A DNA stretch of 64,000 bases. It comes from Planctomycetota bacterium (GTDB taxonomy: Bacteria; Planctomycetota; Phycisphaerae; UBA1845; UTPLA1). Each line of letters begins with the position of its first letter. The stretch's first letter is position 1. Shown here piece after piece: positions 27,725 to 36,492 of this stretch. The stretch covers positions 1 to 64,000 of the forward strand of contig JADJRI010000007.1 in assembly GCA_016712275.1 (NCBI GenBank), given 5' to 3'. The notes below the pieces were generated by a model. That model did no database searches, was not told where the DNA came from, and worked only from the letters and a program-made list of their open reading frames with translations. Both the position numbers and the translations under genes were made by a program.

Positions 27725-29619
27725 TCATGGAGCTGCCAGTAGTGCCGTAACCATGCCATCCACATCTCCGTAATCGAGCGCGGACGTATCGTTGAAGTCG
27801 CCATGGCAGGTTTCCGATGGGGTTCCGCCGTTGACCAGCGCGGACGTAAAGAGGCCGACATCGATTCCGTTGACGAGCGTGTCGCCGTTCATATCGCCAT
27901 CGGCGCCCGGACAGGCGGGCTGGCAGTCGCCGGGGCAAACGGTGCCGGCGCCCGACCATGTACTGCCTTCGATGACCGAGCAATCGCTTTGTATCAGCTC
28001 AAGGCAATTGGTGCCATCGAAACAACAGGCGCCCGACGGGGCCTGACATGCAGTTTGGCAGGATGTTCCGGGACCGGCCCAACTGCTGTCCGGAATGACA
28101 CCGCATTCGGATTCGACGAGTTCGAGACATCCGCCGCCATCAAGACAACAGGCGCCCGAAGGCTGCGGACAATTGGCGGCCGCGCAGGTGACGGTGTTGC
28201 CCTGGTAATTTCCACCCTGAGTGTTGCAATCGATTTGCGTTCCAAAAGTGCATGCACCCGATGCCAGACAGCAGGCGCCCTTGGGACATTGATTCGAAGC
28301 CAGACAGGCCACCCCCACCCCCTGAAACTGGCTGCCGCTGATTTGGGTGCAGCCCGGCTTCGTCAACGACAGGCAACTACTCGTGCTGAAGCAGCATGCG
28401 CCGTTGCAGGCATTGGCGATGCAGTCCGTAAATGCGCCCTTGAAGAAGCCGCTATATACGGATGCACATGTCGCCGCATCCACAACGACGCACGGCGTGC
28501 CCGAATCGTTGGTGCAGCAGGCGCCCTCGGGCTGCGGACAACTGACCTCCGCACAGGCCTGGTTCTGGAAAAACGTCTCACCGGTGGCCGAACATGCGGC
28601 CAGAATGATGTTGGAGCTGCACGTGCCATTGGCTCGGCAGCACGCGCCCGTCGGCTGCGGACAGTTATTGGGCGTGCAACTGGTGCCTTCGCCCGACCAG
28701 TTGTTGCCCTGTGTGGTGCAATCGACTTCGGTCAAGACGGTGCAAATCCCGTTGGATGGATTGCAGCAGGCGCCGAATCCCGCACAGTTAACCGGCGTAT
28801 AAGTCACTCTTAAGACCCAATCGCCCGACGGACGGCAAAGAACATTTAATGCTTGAAAGGTGGACCATCCTCCATTTGGCGGGCACCCAAAAGAACCGCA
28901 GTTCACACCAAATAGCCAGTTTTGTGCCGATTGGGCCAGGCCGCTCACATCCGTCGTCGGAAATGCGTTGCTGCTTGATGGAGGGGCTGTAAAACATGGA
29001 TTTGCCGTCTGATTGTTGTGAACGTCGATTCGATACCCAACAGAAAACGTGTGGTTTCCACTGTCGCTAATAAAAATCTGTTCGGGGTCGCCGGGATCGA
29101 CTGAAACCTGAACATTCACGCCGGCAGTACCGGGACCGACCCTGATGTGTGGCAGAATCAGATCGTCAGAGGAAAATGAATCCACCAAAGCACCGGTCGC
29201 GGGTGTTCCACTCCAAAACAGAATCGACCACTGCGTAACGGTTTGAACGCTTGCATTTGAAGTGGCGAATATCATTTCGGCCGTATCAATTCGAATTGGA
29301 AAATCGGCGGCCGGAATAACGAAAGATACAGCAGCAATTTCTGATTGGGCAAAGCCCGCCTGTGCTGTGAATGAACCGCCTGTAAAGTCGGCGTCCGTAT
29401 GTGCCCTCGTTACCGGCGGGCAAGCACCACGAGGCTCTCCATCCCCGCCATCCGGCAAGTTGATGGGTGTCATGTTGACTTGAAATGTGGGCACGCCGTC
29501 GAGGGCAACAGGGCATTCCACCATTTTGCTGGGCATCTTCACCAACAACCGGTCTAACAATGCCCTTGCGCAATCGCGACCAGCACAACGATCCAACCAA
29601 ATTTAAGAACCATTTGCAT
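27725..29619 (-). CDS. Secreted cysteine-repeat protein with dockerin-like C-terminus (frameshifted near start)
   Basis: About 630 residues. The likely start is ATG at 29619 (GGAG upstream), giving a signal peptide (KFGWIVVLVAIAQG). A frame break near 29555 separates it from the body. The N-terminal beta-rich domain (about residues 45-270) is followed by seven cysteine repeats of about 40 residues. Each begins GACC and ends with a C-x-G-x-x-C-like pair before QP or AP (for example SGACCLDGGGCLELVESECG). The C-terminus has GDMNGDTLVNGIDVGLF and a second DFNDTSALDYGDVD segment, matching the dockerin/EF-hand-type calcium repeats common at the ends of planctomycete extracellular proteins. Probably surface-exposed; ligand unknown. 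Confidence 0.8.
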
Positions 29620-29846
29620 ATGAAGAATCTCCAATCAATCCAAGAATTCGTTGTGAAGACGCGTTGGGGTGCGCCAAATATTGCGCGGGATTCGGGTCTT
29701 TGCAATTAGCTGTCTCGATACAACGTGGCGGGATACAACCTTAAGTTTTCGGACCTACCTATTCCCGTTCCGCCTCCTGCGTAGGATTATCCCCTTCCAA
29801 ACCCAAAAATTCAATGAAAACCCGACAGAATTGCGTTTCGCCGCGA

Positions 29847-30605
29847 TCAGAGAAGCCCGGCGGCGAATCCGTCCGTGATGGATAATTGCGACGACGGCGT
29901 TGGAAGCGGCGTTTTCGACTTCGAATTCGATGGTGATTCGATGGTGTGAGGCTCCGCACTCTGGGGCGGCAATGTCTCAACCGGAAGTTCAGTAGCGATT
30001 TTCTTGCTCACCGAGGTCGAATGTTTGACGCCTACGGGAACTTCACGGCGGCTTGAATCGTGTGCGTTCGATTGCGGGGACCGGACGTTGCCGGGTCGGA
30101 CGGCAGCATCGCGAACTTCATCGACGAATGAGTCGAATCTCCCGCGCAACTCTTGTGGGGAAGCCGCAACATCGAGCACATCCGAATCGGCGTCGAAAAC
30201 ATCGTCGTCCTTGGGTGTGTAGTTTGGATCTTCCACCAGGTCGACTTCCCGGTTGTAGGCCTCGATGACGGCCTCCTCGATCGCATCTCGCGATTCCGCA
30301 TTAATCGGATGGGCCACATCGGCATGCAGCTTGATTCGGCCGTCCTCATCGCGCGGCGCGCGGTTTTCATTCAGGCGGAGACCGCATTCATTGCAAAACC
30401 GGGCGCGGAGGTGATTCTTGAAACCGCATTTTCGACACTTGTCCGTCAGTTTCCGCGACGGCATCGCAACGAAGGGTCCACTGGCGCCGTCGATGATCTT
30501 CAAATCGCGAATGACGAACGCATCGTCGAAGGTGACGCTGCAAAACGCCAGAAGCCGCTCCGATGAATCGTCCAACATTTTGACGCGCACTTCGGTGATG
30601 TTCAT
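29847..30605 (-). CDS. spoVG: SpoVG family protein with inserted zinc ribbon
   Basis: Protein of 252 residues, while ordinary SpoVG has about 85-100. The SpoVG core is clear: MNITEVRVKML, FVIRDLKIIDG, GPFVAMPSRK, and then HADVAHPINAESRDAIEEAVIEAYN. Between MPSRK and AHPIN the usual short hairpin is replaced by a four-cysteine zinc ribbon (C57, C60, C71, C74). A disordered acidic and Ser/Pro-rich tail of about 130 residues follows. SpoVG proteins bind nucleic acid and modulate gene expression. It lies downstream of ispE on the same strand, recalling the ispE-spoVG neighbourhood of Firmicutes. Confidence 0.85.
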   Translation of the reverse strand: MNITEVRVKMLDDSSERLLAFCSVTFDDAFVIRDLKIIDGASGPFVAMPSRKLTDKCRKCGFKNHLRARFCNECGLRLNENRAPRDEDGRIKLHADVAHPINAESRDAIEEAVIEAYNREVDLVEDPNYTPKDDDVFDADSDVLDVAASPQELRGRFDSFVDEVRDAAVRPGNVRSPQSNAHDSSRREVPVGVKHSTSVSKKIATELPVETLPPQSAEPHTIESPSNSKSKTPLPTPSSQLSITDGFAAGLL

Positions 30606-30816
30606 TCACGTTTCTCCCGGCTAACCCGGCACGATATTTGTTTTCAATTTGCCGGGCCGATCGAACTCCAAGTCTTAAGGTGTCCTTCAAAACGCGACCG
30701 ACCTGGCGAAAGCTCGTTCCACGGCGACACGCCGACGCCGCGAAGCGACAGGGCGACATATTTACTGCAATTTGGGGGACTCTCGCAACCTGCCACGTCA
30801 GAATTTGCCTGTTGAA

Positions 30817-31668
30817 TCACAGAACCCGCACGATGTGAAATCTTGTATCAGGCGGCATTCGTTCCGCGGCCCTGTGCTTCCATGATTCGGCAGCCGATCT
30901 TTCATCAAACAGCGTAAAAAGGGCGCTTCCGCTTCCGGTCATGCGAACGGTTCGGCCGTCCAAGCCGTCGATTCTCTTATGAATCTCTTGAAGTCTCGGT
31001 TCAATCGAAAATGCGGGGCTTTCAAGATCATTAAAAAGCAGCGGCAAAATCTCCGAATCGGTCGTTGCGGATTGAAGGGCAGCCGTGTCGAGGTCTTGCG
31101 GTTTGCCTTTCGTTTCCGCCCAAGACGCATAAACGGATGCCGTCGAAAGGCCAAAATCCGGAATAATAACCAAGGCCCAACCCCGCCAGGCCATTGGCAA
31201 CGGCGAAAGCACTTCACCGCGACCAGCCATCAAAACGGGACCTTCCATCATGAAAAGCGGCACATCAGAACCGATTTGACCACCCAGCGCGGCAAGTCGA
31301 TCGGGCGTCCAGCCCAGACTCCATAATTCATTCAGGCCCAGGAGTGTCTCTGCCGCATCACTGCTTCCGCCGCCCAAACCTGCACCGGCCGGCACCGCTT
31401 TGTGCAATTGGATGGCAACATCGGGGGCTCGACCGGCCGCTTCGGCCAGTCGCTTTGCGGCCTTCCACACCAGATTGTCCGGACCCGCCGGAATCGATCG
31501 ATCTTCCGATTCAACTTTCAACGACAGTCCCTTCGCGGGTGATAACGTCAATTGATCGGTCCATTCGACCTTGACGACCCACGAACGAATCTCGTGAAAC
31601 CCATCGTCGCGCTTGCCCACGACGGCCAATGAGAGATTAAGTTTCGCGCAGGGATATCGTTCGATCAT
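30817..31668 (-). CDS. ispE: 4-diphosphocytidyl-2-C-methyl-D-erythritol kinase
   Basis: Phosphorylates CDP-methylerythritol in the MEP isoprenoid pathway, in the cytoplasm. Protein of 283 residues, normal length. GHMP-kinase motifs are present: the N-terminal CAKLNLSLAVVGKRDDGFHEI, the ATP-binding PAGAGLGGGSSDAA, IGSDVPLFM, and the C-terminal MTGSGSALFTLF. Intact. It is upstream of spoVG on the minus strand with about 210 bases between them, in which I see no gene. Confidence 0.95.
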   Translation of the reverse strand: MIERYPCAKLNLSLAVVGKRDDGFHEIRSWVVKVEWTDQLTLSPAKGLSLKVESEDRSIPAGPDNLVWKAAKRLAEAAGRAPDVAIQLHKAVPAGAGLGGGSSDAAETLLGLNELWSLGWTPDRLAALGGQIGSDVPLFMMEGPVLMAGRGEVLSPLPMAWRGWALVIIPDFGLSTASVYASWAETKGKPQDLDTAALQSATTDSEILPLLFNDLESPAFSIEPRLQEIHKRIDGLDGRTVRMTGSGSALFTLFDERSAAESWKHRAAERMPPDTRFHIVRVL

Positions 31669-31802
31669 GAGTCATGCCTTCACGCATGCGTCGCCACACC
31701 AACGTATCGATCATAAGATGTGGCGGTCAGTCCGAATAGATCGCGCCTTGCGATTCGGGTAATTCGGATCGAAGATGAATGGCAGAGCGAAAGGCACCTG
31801 AT

Positions 31803-31886
31803 GGGCGCGTGGCGAAACAGGCAGACGCTGGGGACTTAAAATCCCTTGTCCGAAAGGACGTGCGGGTTCGATTCCCGCCACGCCCA
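31803..31886 (+). tRNA. tRNA-Leu (anticodon UAA)
   Basis: An 84-base cloverleaf of class II. The acceptor strands are GGGCGCG and CACGCCC with discriminator A; pair 6-67 is a C-A mismatch. The anticodon loop CTTAAAA (anticodon TAA) is closed by GGGGA/TCCCT. The long variable arm is TGTCCGAAAGGACG, and the T arm is GCGGG-TTCGATT-CCCGC. No CCA is encoded, consistent with the CCA-adding enzyme gene at 36489. Confidence 0.93.
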
Positions 31887-31958
31887 GTAAAGATTCCAAT
31901 TCTGAAGGTTATTCACAGCCTGAAATGAACGATTCACGCCGCACGGGCTGATCCTGGA

Positions 31959-32261
31959 CTAACGACCGCCGCCGCCGGCACCGATGCGCGCCAGATCCGT
32001 CGCATTCCAAAGCACGAAATCACGTGTCGTGGTTTCGTAGCTGTAGCCGATCATGCGCTTGGCCGCCGCATCGACGACATAAACCAGTTCGCTGTTTTCA
32101 GTGAATTGACCCGTGACCATGATGTAATCTCCGCCACGATCGAGCTGGCCGATGGCCATGGCCGGCGTGGGGCCGACCGATGTCACGACGAGCAAACCGA
32201 CAAAGAGGATCGTCGCGGTGATGGAAAGCACGCCGATGAGAAAGTTGCGATTATCAGACAT
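31959..32261 (-). CDS. Small single-pass membrane protein, paralogue of the next gene upstream
   Basis: Protein of 100 residues. An N-terminal membrane helix or uncleaved signal (FLIGVLSITATILFVGLLVV) is followed by a small exported domain of beta strands (GGDYIMVTGQFTENSELVYVVD, then KRMIGYSYETTT) and a glycine-rich end. The gene at 32289-32579 has the same layout and a similar strand pattern (YAIVAGEIRDGVDALYVLD), so the two are tandem paralogues in one operon. No known family. Confidence 0.7.
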   Translation of the reverse strand: MSDNRNFLIGVLSITATILFVGLLVVTSVGPTPAMAIGQLDRGGDYIMVTGQFTENSELVYVVDAAAKRMIGYSYETTTRDFVLWNATDLARIGAGGGGR

Positions 32262-32288
32262 GGATGAAATCTCCGATGAAAGGTCCGA

Positions 32289-32579
32289 TTACTTGCCGCC
32301 CCTGAAGTCTCTTTGAAGGTCGCGAAAACCCACATGAATCAACTGGCGATTGTTTTGATCGCGTGTGGGAATGAAAACATGCAGGCGCCGGACCTGCAGA
32401 TCGAGCACATAAAGGGCATCGACACCGTCCCGGATCTCTCCCGCGACAATGGCATAGTTTTGACCGAGAGGGGCAGCCTGGGCATACGCGGCGGGCGGCG
32501 AGCCAACACTCAGGATCAGAACGGCCGCCAATGTCAAGTTTAGGCCAACCAGCAGAACAATCAGCGCGCGTTTGGTCAT
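32289..32579 (-). CDS. Small single-pass membrane protein
   Basis: Protein of 96 residues with a signal or anchor (ALIVLLVGLNLTLAAVLILS, possible cleavage after YAQA) and one small exported domain. The domain parallels that of the downstream paralogue: NYAIVAGEIRDGVDALYVLDLQVRRLHVF. GAACTCCCC directly upstream of the ATG reads on the minus strand as AAAGGAACTCCCC, giving a reasonable ribosome binding site. Function unknown. Confidence 0.7.
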   Translation of the reverse strand: MTKRALIVLLVGLNLTLAAVLILSVGSPPAAYAQAAPLGQNYAIVAGEIRDGVDALYVLDLQVRRLHVFIPTRDQNNRQLIHVGFRDLQRDFRGGK

Positions 32580-32815
32580 GGGGAGTTCCTTTCGCGGACC
32601 GGCAAAAACTCAACACTCGGCACGGGGATTCAATATGAGACCCCGGCAAGTAAACAGACTCCGCTTCACTACTTATAGGGCCGCGCGAGGCATGATTCAA
32701 GGACTTTGAATGTCATTGGCCCGAATTTGAGCAGCAATGGGCGATGACCGATCCTATAGCCAAGGGCTTCGAGAATATTTTTTTGAATTTAGCTCGATCG
32801 AATTGTAGGTTTTAG

Positions 32816-32914
32816 CCCGAAGGTGTAGTCGGCGGTCGTGGACAGTTCGAATCCACTTTGGGAACGGCCCGGCGTCTCGCAGGGCGACGTTTAATCCCCG
32901 GGGCGAATGTTCCC
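32816..32914 (+). promoter_or_regulatory. Structured leader of pilin gene with mutually exclusive helices
   Basis: Helix A pairs CCCGAA (32816-32821) with TTTGGG (32857-32862) and encloses a hairpin GTGGA/TCCAC (32838-32842 with 32852-32856), whose loop contains CAGTTCGAA. Helix B pairs GGGAAC (32860-32865) with GTTCCC (32909-32914) and encloses a GC-rich stem. GGG at 32860-32862 belongs to both, so the two helices exclude each other, as in riboswitches and attenuators. It does not match a riboswitch class I know. Found by eye, with no covariation evidence. The rest of 32580-32958 shows no gene. Confidence 0.4.
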
Positions 32915-32958
32915 GTCGAGCTACCTGGCATTGGAGTTTATTTAGAGAGGGGCAAGGT

Positions 32959-33132
32959 ATGACGCGGATCGCTCAGAGATTAGCCGCCTTCCTCAAGGAT
33001 GAGAGTGGCGCCACGGCGACGGAATACGCGGTGATGTTGGCGCTGATTATCGTGGTTTGCATTACGGCCGTGTCGGCGCTGGGCGAGAAGACGTCGAGCA
33101 TGTTTGTCGACATCGAAAGCGCTATGCCGTAA
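32959..33132 (+). CDS. Flp family type IVb pilin
   Basis: Protein of 57 residues. The ATG at 32959 is preceded by GAGAGGGGCAAGG. The N-terminal charged segment FLKDESGATATEYAVM contains the Flp prepilin signature, with the peptidase site expected just before ATATEY-like residues and a conserved Glu at position 5 of the hydrophobic core. The membrane helix is MLALIIVVCITAVSAL. Flp pilins form Tad pili used for adhesion. The Tad assembly genes are not in this window, so this pilin is a stand-alone gene. A terminator follows. Confidence 0.9.
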   Translation: MTRIAQRLAAFLKDESGATATEYAVMLALIIVVCITAVSALGEKTSSMFVDIESAMP

Positions 33133-33218
33133 CGCAAACGCCGGTCCGATGACGAACGGTCAGATTCGCATCAGCGCATCGGCCGCGCCATCGAACCGCC
33201 ACACGCATTGAAATACCC

Positions 33219-33251
33219 CGGGGCGGCCTCGCACCGCCCCGTGCCATTTTT
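33219..33251 (+). terminator. Rho-independent terminator after pilin gene
   Basis: CGGGGCGG (33219-33226) pairs with CCGCCCCG (33234-33241), followed by a run of five T (33247-33251). Confidence 0.85.
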
Positions 33252-33387
33252 ACGCATGGACACCATGCAATTCCGATCACTGGCTATCGGAATATTGCGA
33301 CAACTGAAAATGGTATGTGCTGTTGACCGTCTACCTTAGTTTTAACCGAATTATCAAACCCCAATTCTGACATACAGCTGAGATTGA

Positions 33388-33603
33388 TTATGCATCCTTT
33401 ACGCGCTTGCTGGGCATGAAGCCAATGCCCATGGCGAGCAGAAGAAACAGGATGGCCAAGGCATACTCGACCAATGGGCGGGAATACTCCAGCGCGGCGA
33501 TGTTGTCCGGCGCGATTTCCGTGCCTTCGGGGACGACCTGTGCCAGTGCGGGGACAGACATAAATATCAGAATGGCCATTGCTGCAAGCATGCTTCGAAG
33601 CAC
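33388..33603 (-). CDS. Small exported membrane protein
   Basis: Protein of 71 residues from a GTG at 33603, chosen because GGAGG lies eight bases upstream (GGAGGAATTCCAC then GTG). A signal peptide (MLAAMAILIFMSVPALA) precedes a short periplasmic stretch (QVVPEGTEIAPDN) and a C-terminal membrane helix (VEYALAILFLLLAMGIGF) with a basic end. No domain recognised. It faces the pilin gene across the terminator. Confidence 0.68.
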   Translation of the reverse strand: MLRSMLAAMAILIFMSVPALAQVVPEGTEIAPDNIAALEYSRPLVEYALAILFLLLAMGIGFMPSKRVKDA

Positions 33604-33710
33604 GTGGAATTCCTCCGGGTCGGAACTTAATGACGGTAGGCGACGGCAAATAAGCCGGCGTTCACTTTGTCCTCTATCATACATGCAATTTGCTCAACCT
33701 TTCAAGCCTG

Positions 33711-34244
33711 CTAACACGGTGCCGAAGGCCAACACGACTCCAGGCGGCGGCTGATATTGCGAAAAGCCTCGGTTGGCACCCAGACCGTATCCCACTTGGC
33801 CGAACGCTGCTTTTGGTGGATCTCGTAGTCGTCCAAAGAAACGAGCCAGAAGCTGTAGCGACGCGCTGCAAAAACAAAGGTCTCATCGCCTTCGGGCGGG
33901 AAAAGCGGTTCGTCGCCGGTGAGCCAGTACACAAACGCAAAGGTCGCGATGTAATCGGGGCCGAAAACTTGTTGCCAGGCTCGAAGCCCGTCAAGATCGG
34001 CGCGCGTCACCCACGTCTTCTGGCGGACATCGCCCTCGCCGGTGGCCGTTCGCTCCGCCTTTCGACCTTTGACATCGACGAGGCCCGCGCGGGTTCCGGG
34101 TGGATAAACGATGTAATCGAAAAGTTTGGTGCCCGATTTGGATTTGGCAAAATGTTTGACGTCTTCGATGGCGACGCAGGGCGTGCCTCGTCGGGCAAGG
34201 TAGGCCTCGAAGGCCATTTCATAATGGCTGCGGCGAATATTCAC
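33711..34244 (-). CDS. HYExAFE family protein (possible PD-(D/E)XK fold)
   Basis: Protein of 177 residues from a GTG at 34244, just before NIRRSHYEMAFEAYLARRG, which contains the family's name-giving motif HYExAFE (residues 7-13). The spacing of E9/E13, D43 (LFDYIVYPPG) and D57-x-K59 (LVDVKGR) resembles a PD-(D/E)XK nuclease core. Later comes a hydrophobic/aromatic stretch ending WDTVWVPTEAFRNI. The family occurs in planctomycetes and its role is not known to me. The nuclease relationship is inferred from residue spacing only. Confidence 0.75.
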   Translation of the reverse strand: MNIRRSHYEMAFEAYLARRGTPCVAIEDVKHFAKSKSGTKLFDYIVYPPGTRAGLVDVKGRKAERTATGEGDVRQKTWVTRADLDGLRAWQQVFGPDYIATFAFVYWLTGDEPLFPPEGDETFVFAARRYSFWLVSLDDYEIHQKQRSAKWDTVWVPTEAFRNISRRLESCWPSAPC

Positions 34245-34413
34245 GCCCCGGAATTGTAGAGTTTTGTTTGGGTGGTGAACAGCGAAATCCGGGGCCGCTG
34301 AAAGGAAGTCGCGTCTTTCACCAAACGGCCTCGAATGAGAATATCCCGCCATCAGTTTCCGGGCCGCCATCAATCAGTCCGATGAGTCCCCACAGCCAAA
34401 AAAGCAGCGTCCC

Positions 34414-35727
34414 TCAGGGCTGCCCCAGAAATTCACCCGGATTTCGCAAAAGAGCGTCCCACGCAATTTCACGGCTGTCGCCACCCTGCATCGGCTTGAG
34501 TTGCACGACGCCGCGATCGCGCGTTTCATCGCCGAGGATGAGGGCAATGCGGCAGCGCTTCTTGTCCGCCGCCTTTAACTGCTTGCCGACAGCCTGCTGA
34601 TGATAGCTGAATTCCGCCGCGAATCCGGCGCGGCGAAGCGCGGCCACGAGTTCATGGAGTTTTCCGCGCAGCCCTTCGCTGGCATCGGCCACGAAGACAG
34701 GCGGCACGGCGAGAGGGTCCGTCAGCAGATTCCGGTCCTTCAACATGAGTGCCAATACAACGTCACCCATTCCGAAACCGACGGCCGGTTCCTTCGATTT
34801 TCCGAGTTTGCCGAGCAGGTCGTCGTATCGTCCTCCGCCGCAGATGGCCCGTTCCGATTCACCGCGGTCAAAGAACTCGAAGACCGGCCCGGTGTAGTAG
34901 GCCAGCCCCCGAACGACGCGGAGGTTGAGCTTGCAGAAATCAGATATTCCGAATTCGCCGAGAATATCGAAAAGTCGCTGCGTTTCCTCGAAAGCGGCCT
35001 CCAACTCGGCATTGGCGGTCGCAAAACGGGAAACACTGGTCTTGAGACTCGCTAATCCACCGCATCGGAGAAGCTCCATCAGCGCCGTAAAAGCGATCTG
35101 CGATTCATAGTGCTCACCCCATCGTCGCGCGAGTTCGGTTTCGTCGATTTTTCCGGCCTTGTCGAGAATCGCATAGGCGCCGGCGTGCGCTTCATGGGCA
35201 ATGCCGGCAGCCGTCAAAATGGCGGCGATGAGCCGGCGATTGCTGATGTGAACGGCAAAATCCTTGTCCGAAAGGCCAAGTTCGCGCAGCGCTTCCACGC
35301 CGACAAGAATGCACTCGGCATCGGCGATCACATCTGCCGTCCCGATGACATCGACATTCCACTGAAAAAACTCGCGAAGGCGCCCGCGTTGAACGTTCTC
35401 GCCGCGGAAAAGCCGCGGCATGCAAAACCACTTGATCGGTTTGGCCAGCGCATTGATCTTGGCCGCGACCATTCGGGCAAGCGTGGGCGTCATTTCCGGC
35501 CGCAAGGCCAGTTCGCGGTTGCCGCTGTCGGTCAGTGTGAAGAGCTGGCCGACGAGTTCGTCACCGCTCTTTTCGCGATAAAGTTCGAGATACTCGAGCG
35601 TGGGGCCCTCATATTCCTCGAATCCGTGGCGGAGCGAAACGCGTCGCCAAACATCAAAAATGCGGCTGGATCACGCATATTGATCGGGATACAGGTCGCG
35701 GGTTCCTTTGACGGATTGAATGGCCAT
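34414..35727 (-). CDS. hisS: Histidine--tRNA ligase, in-frame TGA at codon 19
   Basis: Charges tRNA-His. About 437 residues from the ATG at 35727 (MAIQSVKGTRDLYP). Class II motifs: motif 2 region ALRPEMTPTLARMVA with FCMPRLFRGENVQRGRLREFFQWNVDVIG, HisA RGLAYYTGPVFEFF, and motif 3 GGGRYDDLLG with VGFGMGDVVLAL. The C-terminal anticodon-binding domain ends GEFLGQP. Codon 19 is TGA (35673-35671) inside DLYPDQYA-*-SSRIFDVWRRV, where the family is continuous. As an essential gene with the rest intact, this is probably a base-calling error. The alternative, a start downstream of the TGA, would remove the conserved N-terminus. Confidence 0.92.
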
Positions 35728-35883
35728 GCGTATTGATTTGCGAAACTGAAAAACGCGTATCGGGACGTCAAACCACGAGATGAGAGTTATACTTGCGAAT
35801 CAGGTTGCCGCCAAACGGCGGTGTGCCAATTCGGATAGGAGTGCCTCCGGATCGGCCGGCACATTTGTCGAGGGATGTTTCGC

Positions 35884-36492
35884 ATGCGCGTGATTGCGGG
35901 AGAATTTCGAGGGCGGAATCTGACGACGCCCGAGGGTTTGGCGACACGGCCGATCCTCGATCGGGTGAAGGGCGCCCTTTTCGACTGGCTGGGTGCGCGC
36001 ATGGCTCTGCCCGGTTCGCTGCCGGCGGTCAACGTCTGCGACTTATTCTGCGGCGGCGGCAGCCAAGGAATCGAGGCTGTTTCGCGCGGGGCGGCGTTCG
36101 CCGCCTTTGTCGAGTCGCAGCCCGATGCGCTCAAGTGCTTGCGAATGAACATCGCAACTTTGAAAATCGAGAGAAGATGCCAGATCGTATGCCGGCCCGC
36201 GGAGTCGGCGGTGTTTAAGACACCCGACGATCGCGGATTTTCGGTTGTCTTTGTGGATCACCCCTATCGCCTCAGCGAAGACCTGTCACCGGGGAGTATC
36301 ATGGGGCGCGTCGCGGCCCGCATCGGCCGGGAAATCGCCACGGAGCCTGATGCTTTTATCGTCTGGCGTCATGATGAGCGTTGCAAACTGCCGGCAACAC
36401 TGCCCAACGGCTGGGCCACGATTGACCGGCGCACTTGGGGATCGAACGCCATCACCATGTATACACAACAGGACAACGAGGCAGCGCGGTGA
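35884..36492 (+). CDS. rsmD: 16S rRNA m2G966 methyltransferase-like (RsmD family)
   Basis: About 202 residues. AGGG at 35871-35874 favours ATG 35884 over 35875. The RsmD hallmarks are MRVIAGEFRGRNL, TRPILDRVKGALFDWL and the SAM motif CDLFCGGGSQGIEAVSRGA. The catalytic motif IV, usually DPPY or NPPY, reads DHPY (VVFVDHPYRL), an unusual change. The family modifies 16S rRNA in the 30S subunit. The stop overlaps the GTG start of the CCA-adding enzyme (GTGA), so the two tRNA/rRNA maturation genes are coupled. Confidence 0.87.
   Translation: MRVIAGEFRGRNLTTPEGLATRPILDRVKGALFDWLGARMALPGSLPAVNVCDLFCGGGSQGIEAVSRGAAFAAFVESQPDALKCLRMNIATLKIERRCQIVCRPAESAVFKTPDDRGFSVVFVDHPYRLSEDLSPGSIMGRVAARIGREIATEPDAFIVWRHDERCKLPATLPNGWATIDRRTWGSNAITMYTQQDNEAAR

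Noticed and set aside
31711..31899. Minus-strand reading frame across the tRNA (protein beginning MESLLGVAG)
   Set aside because: It is a translation of the tRNA-Leu complement, a known source of false genes.
32816..32862. Degenerate tRNA in the pilin leader (T-arm-like GTTCGAATCC)
   Set aside because: The outer helix pairs, but no anticodon arm fits and the T stem does not pair at the canonical register; better explained as a regulatory structure.
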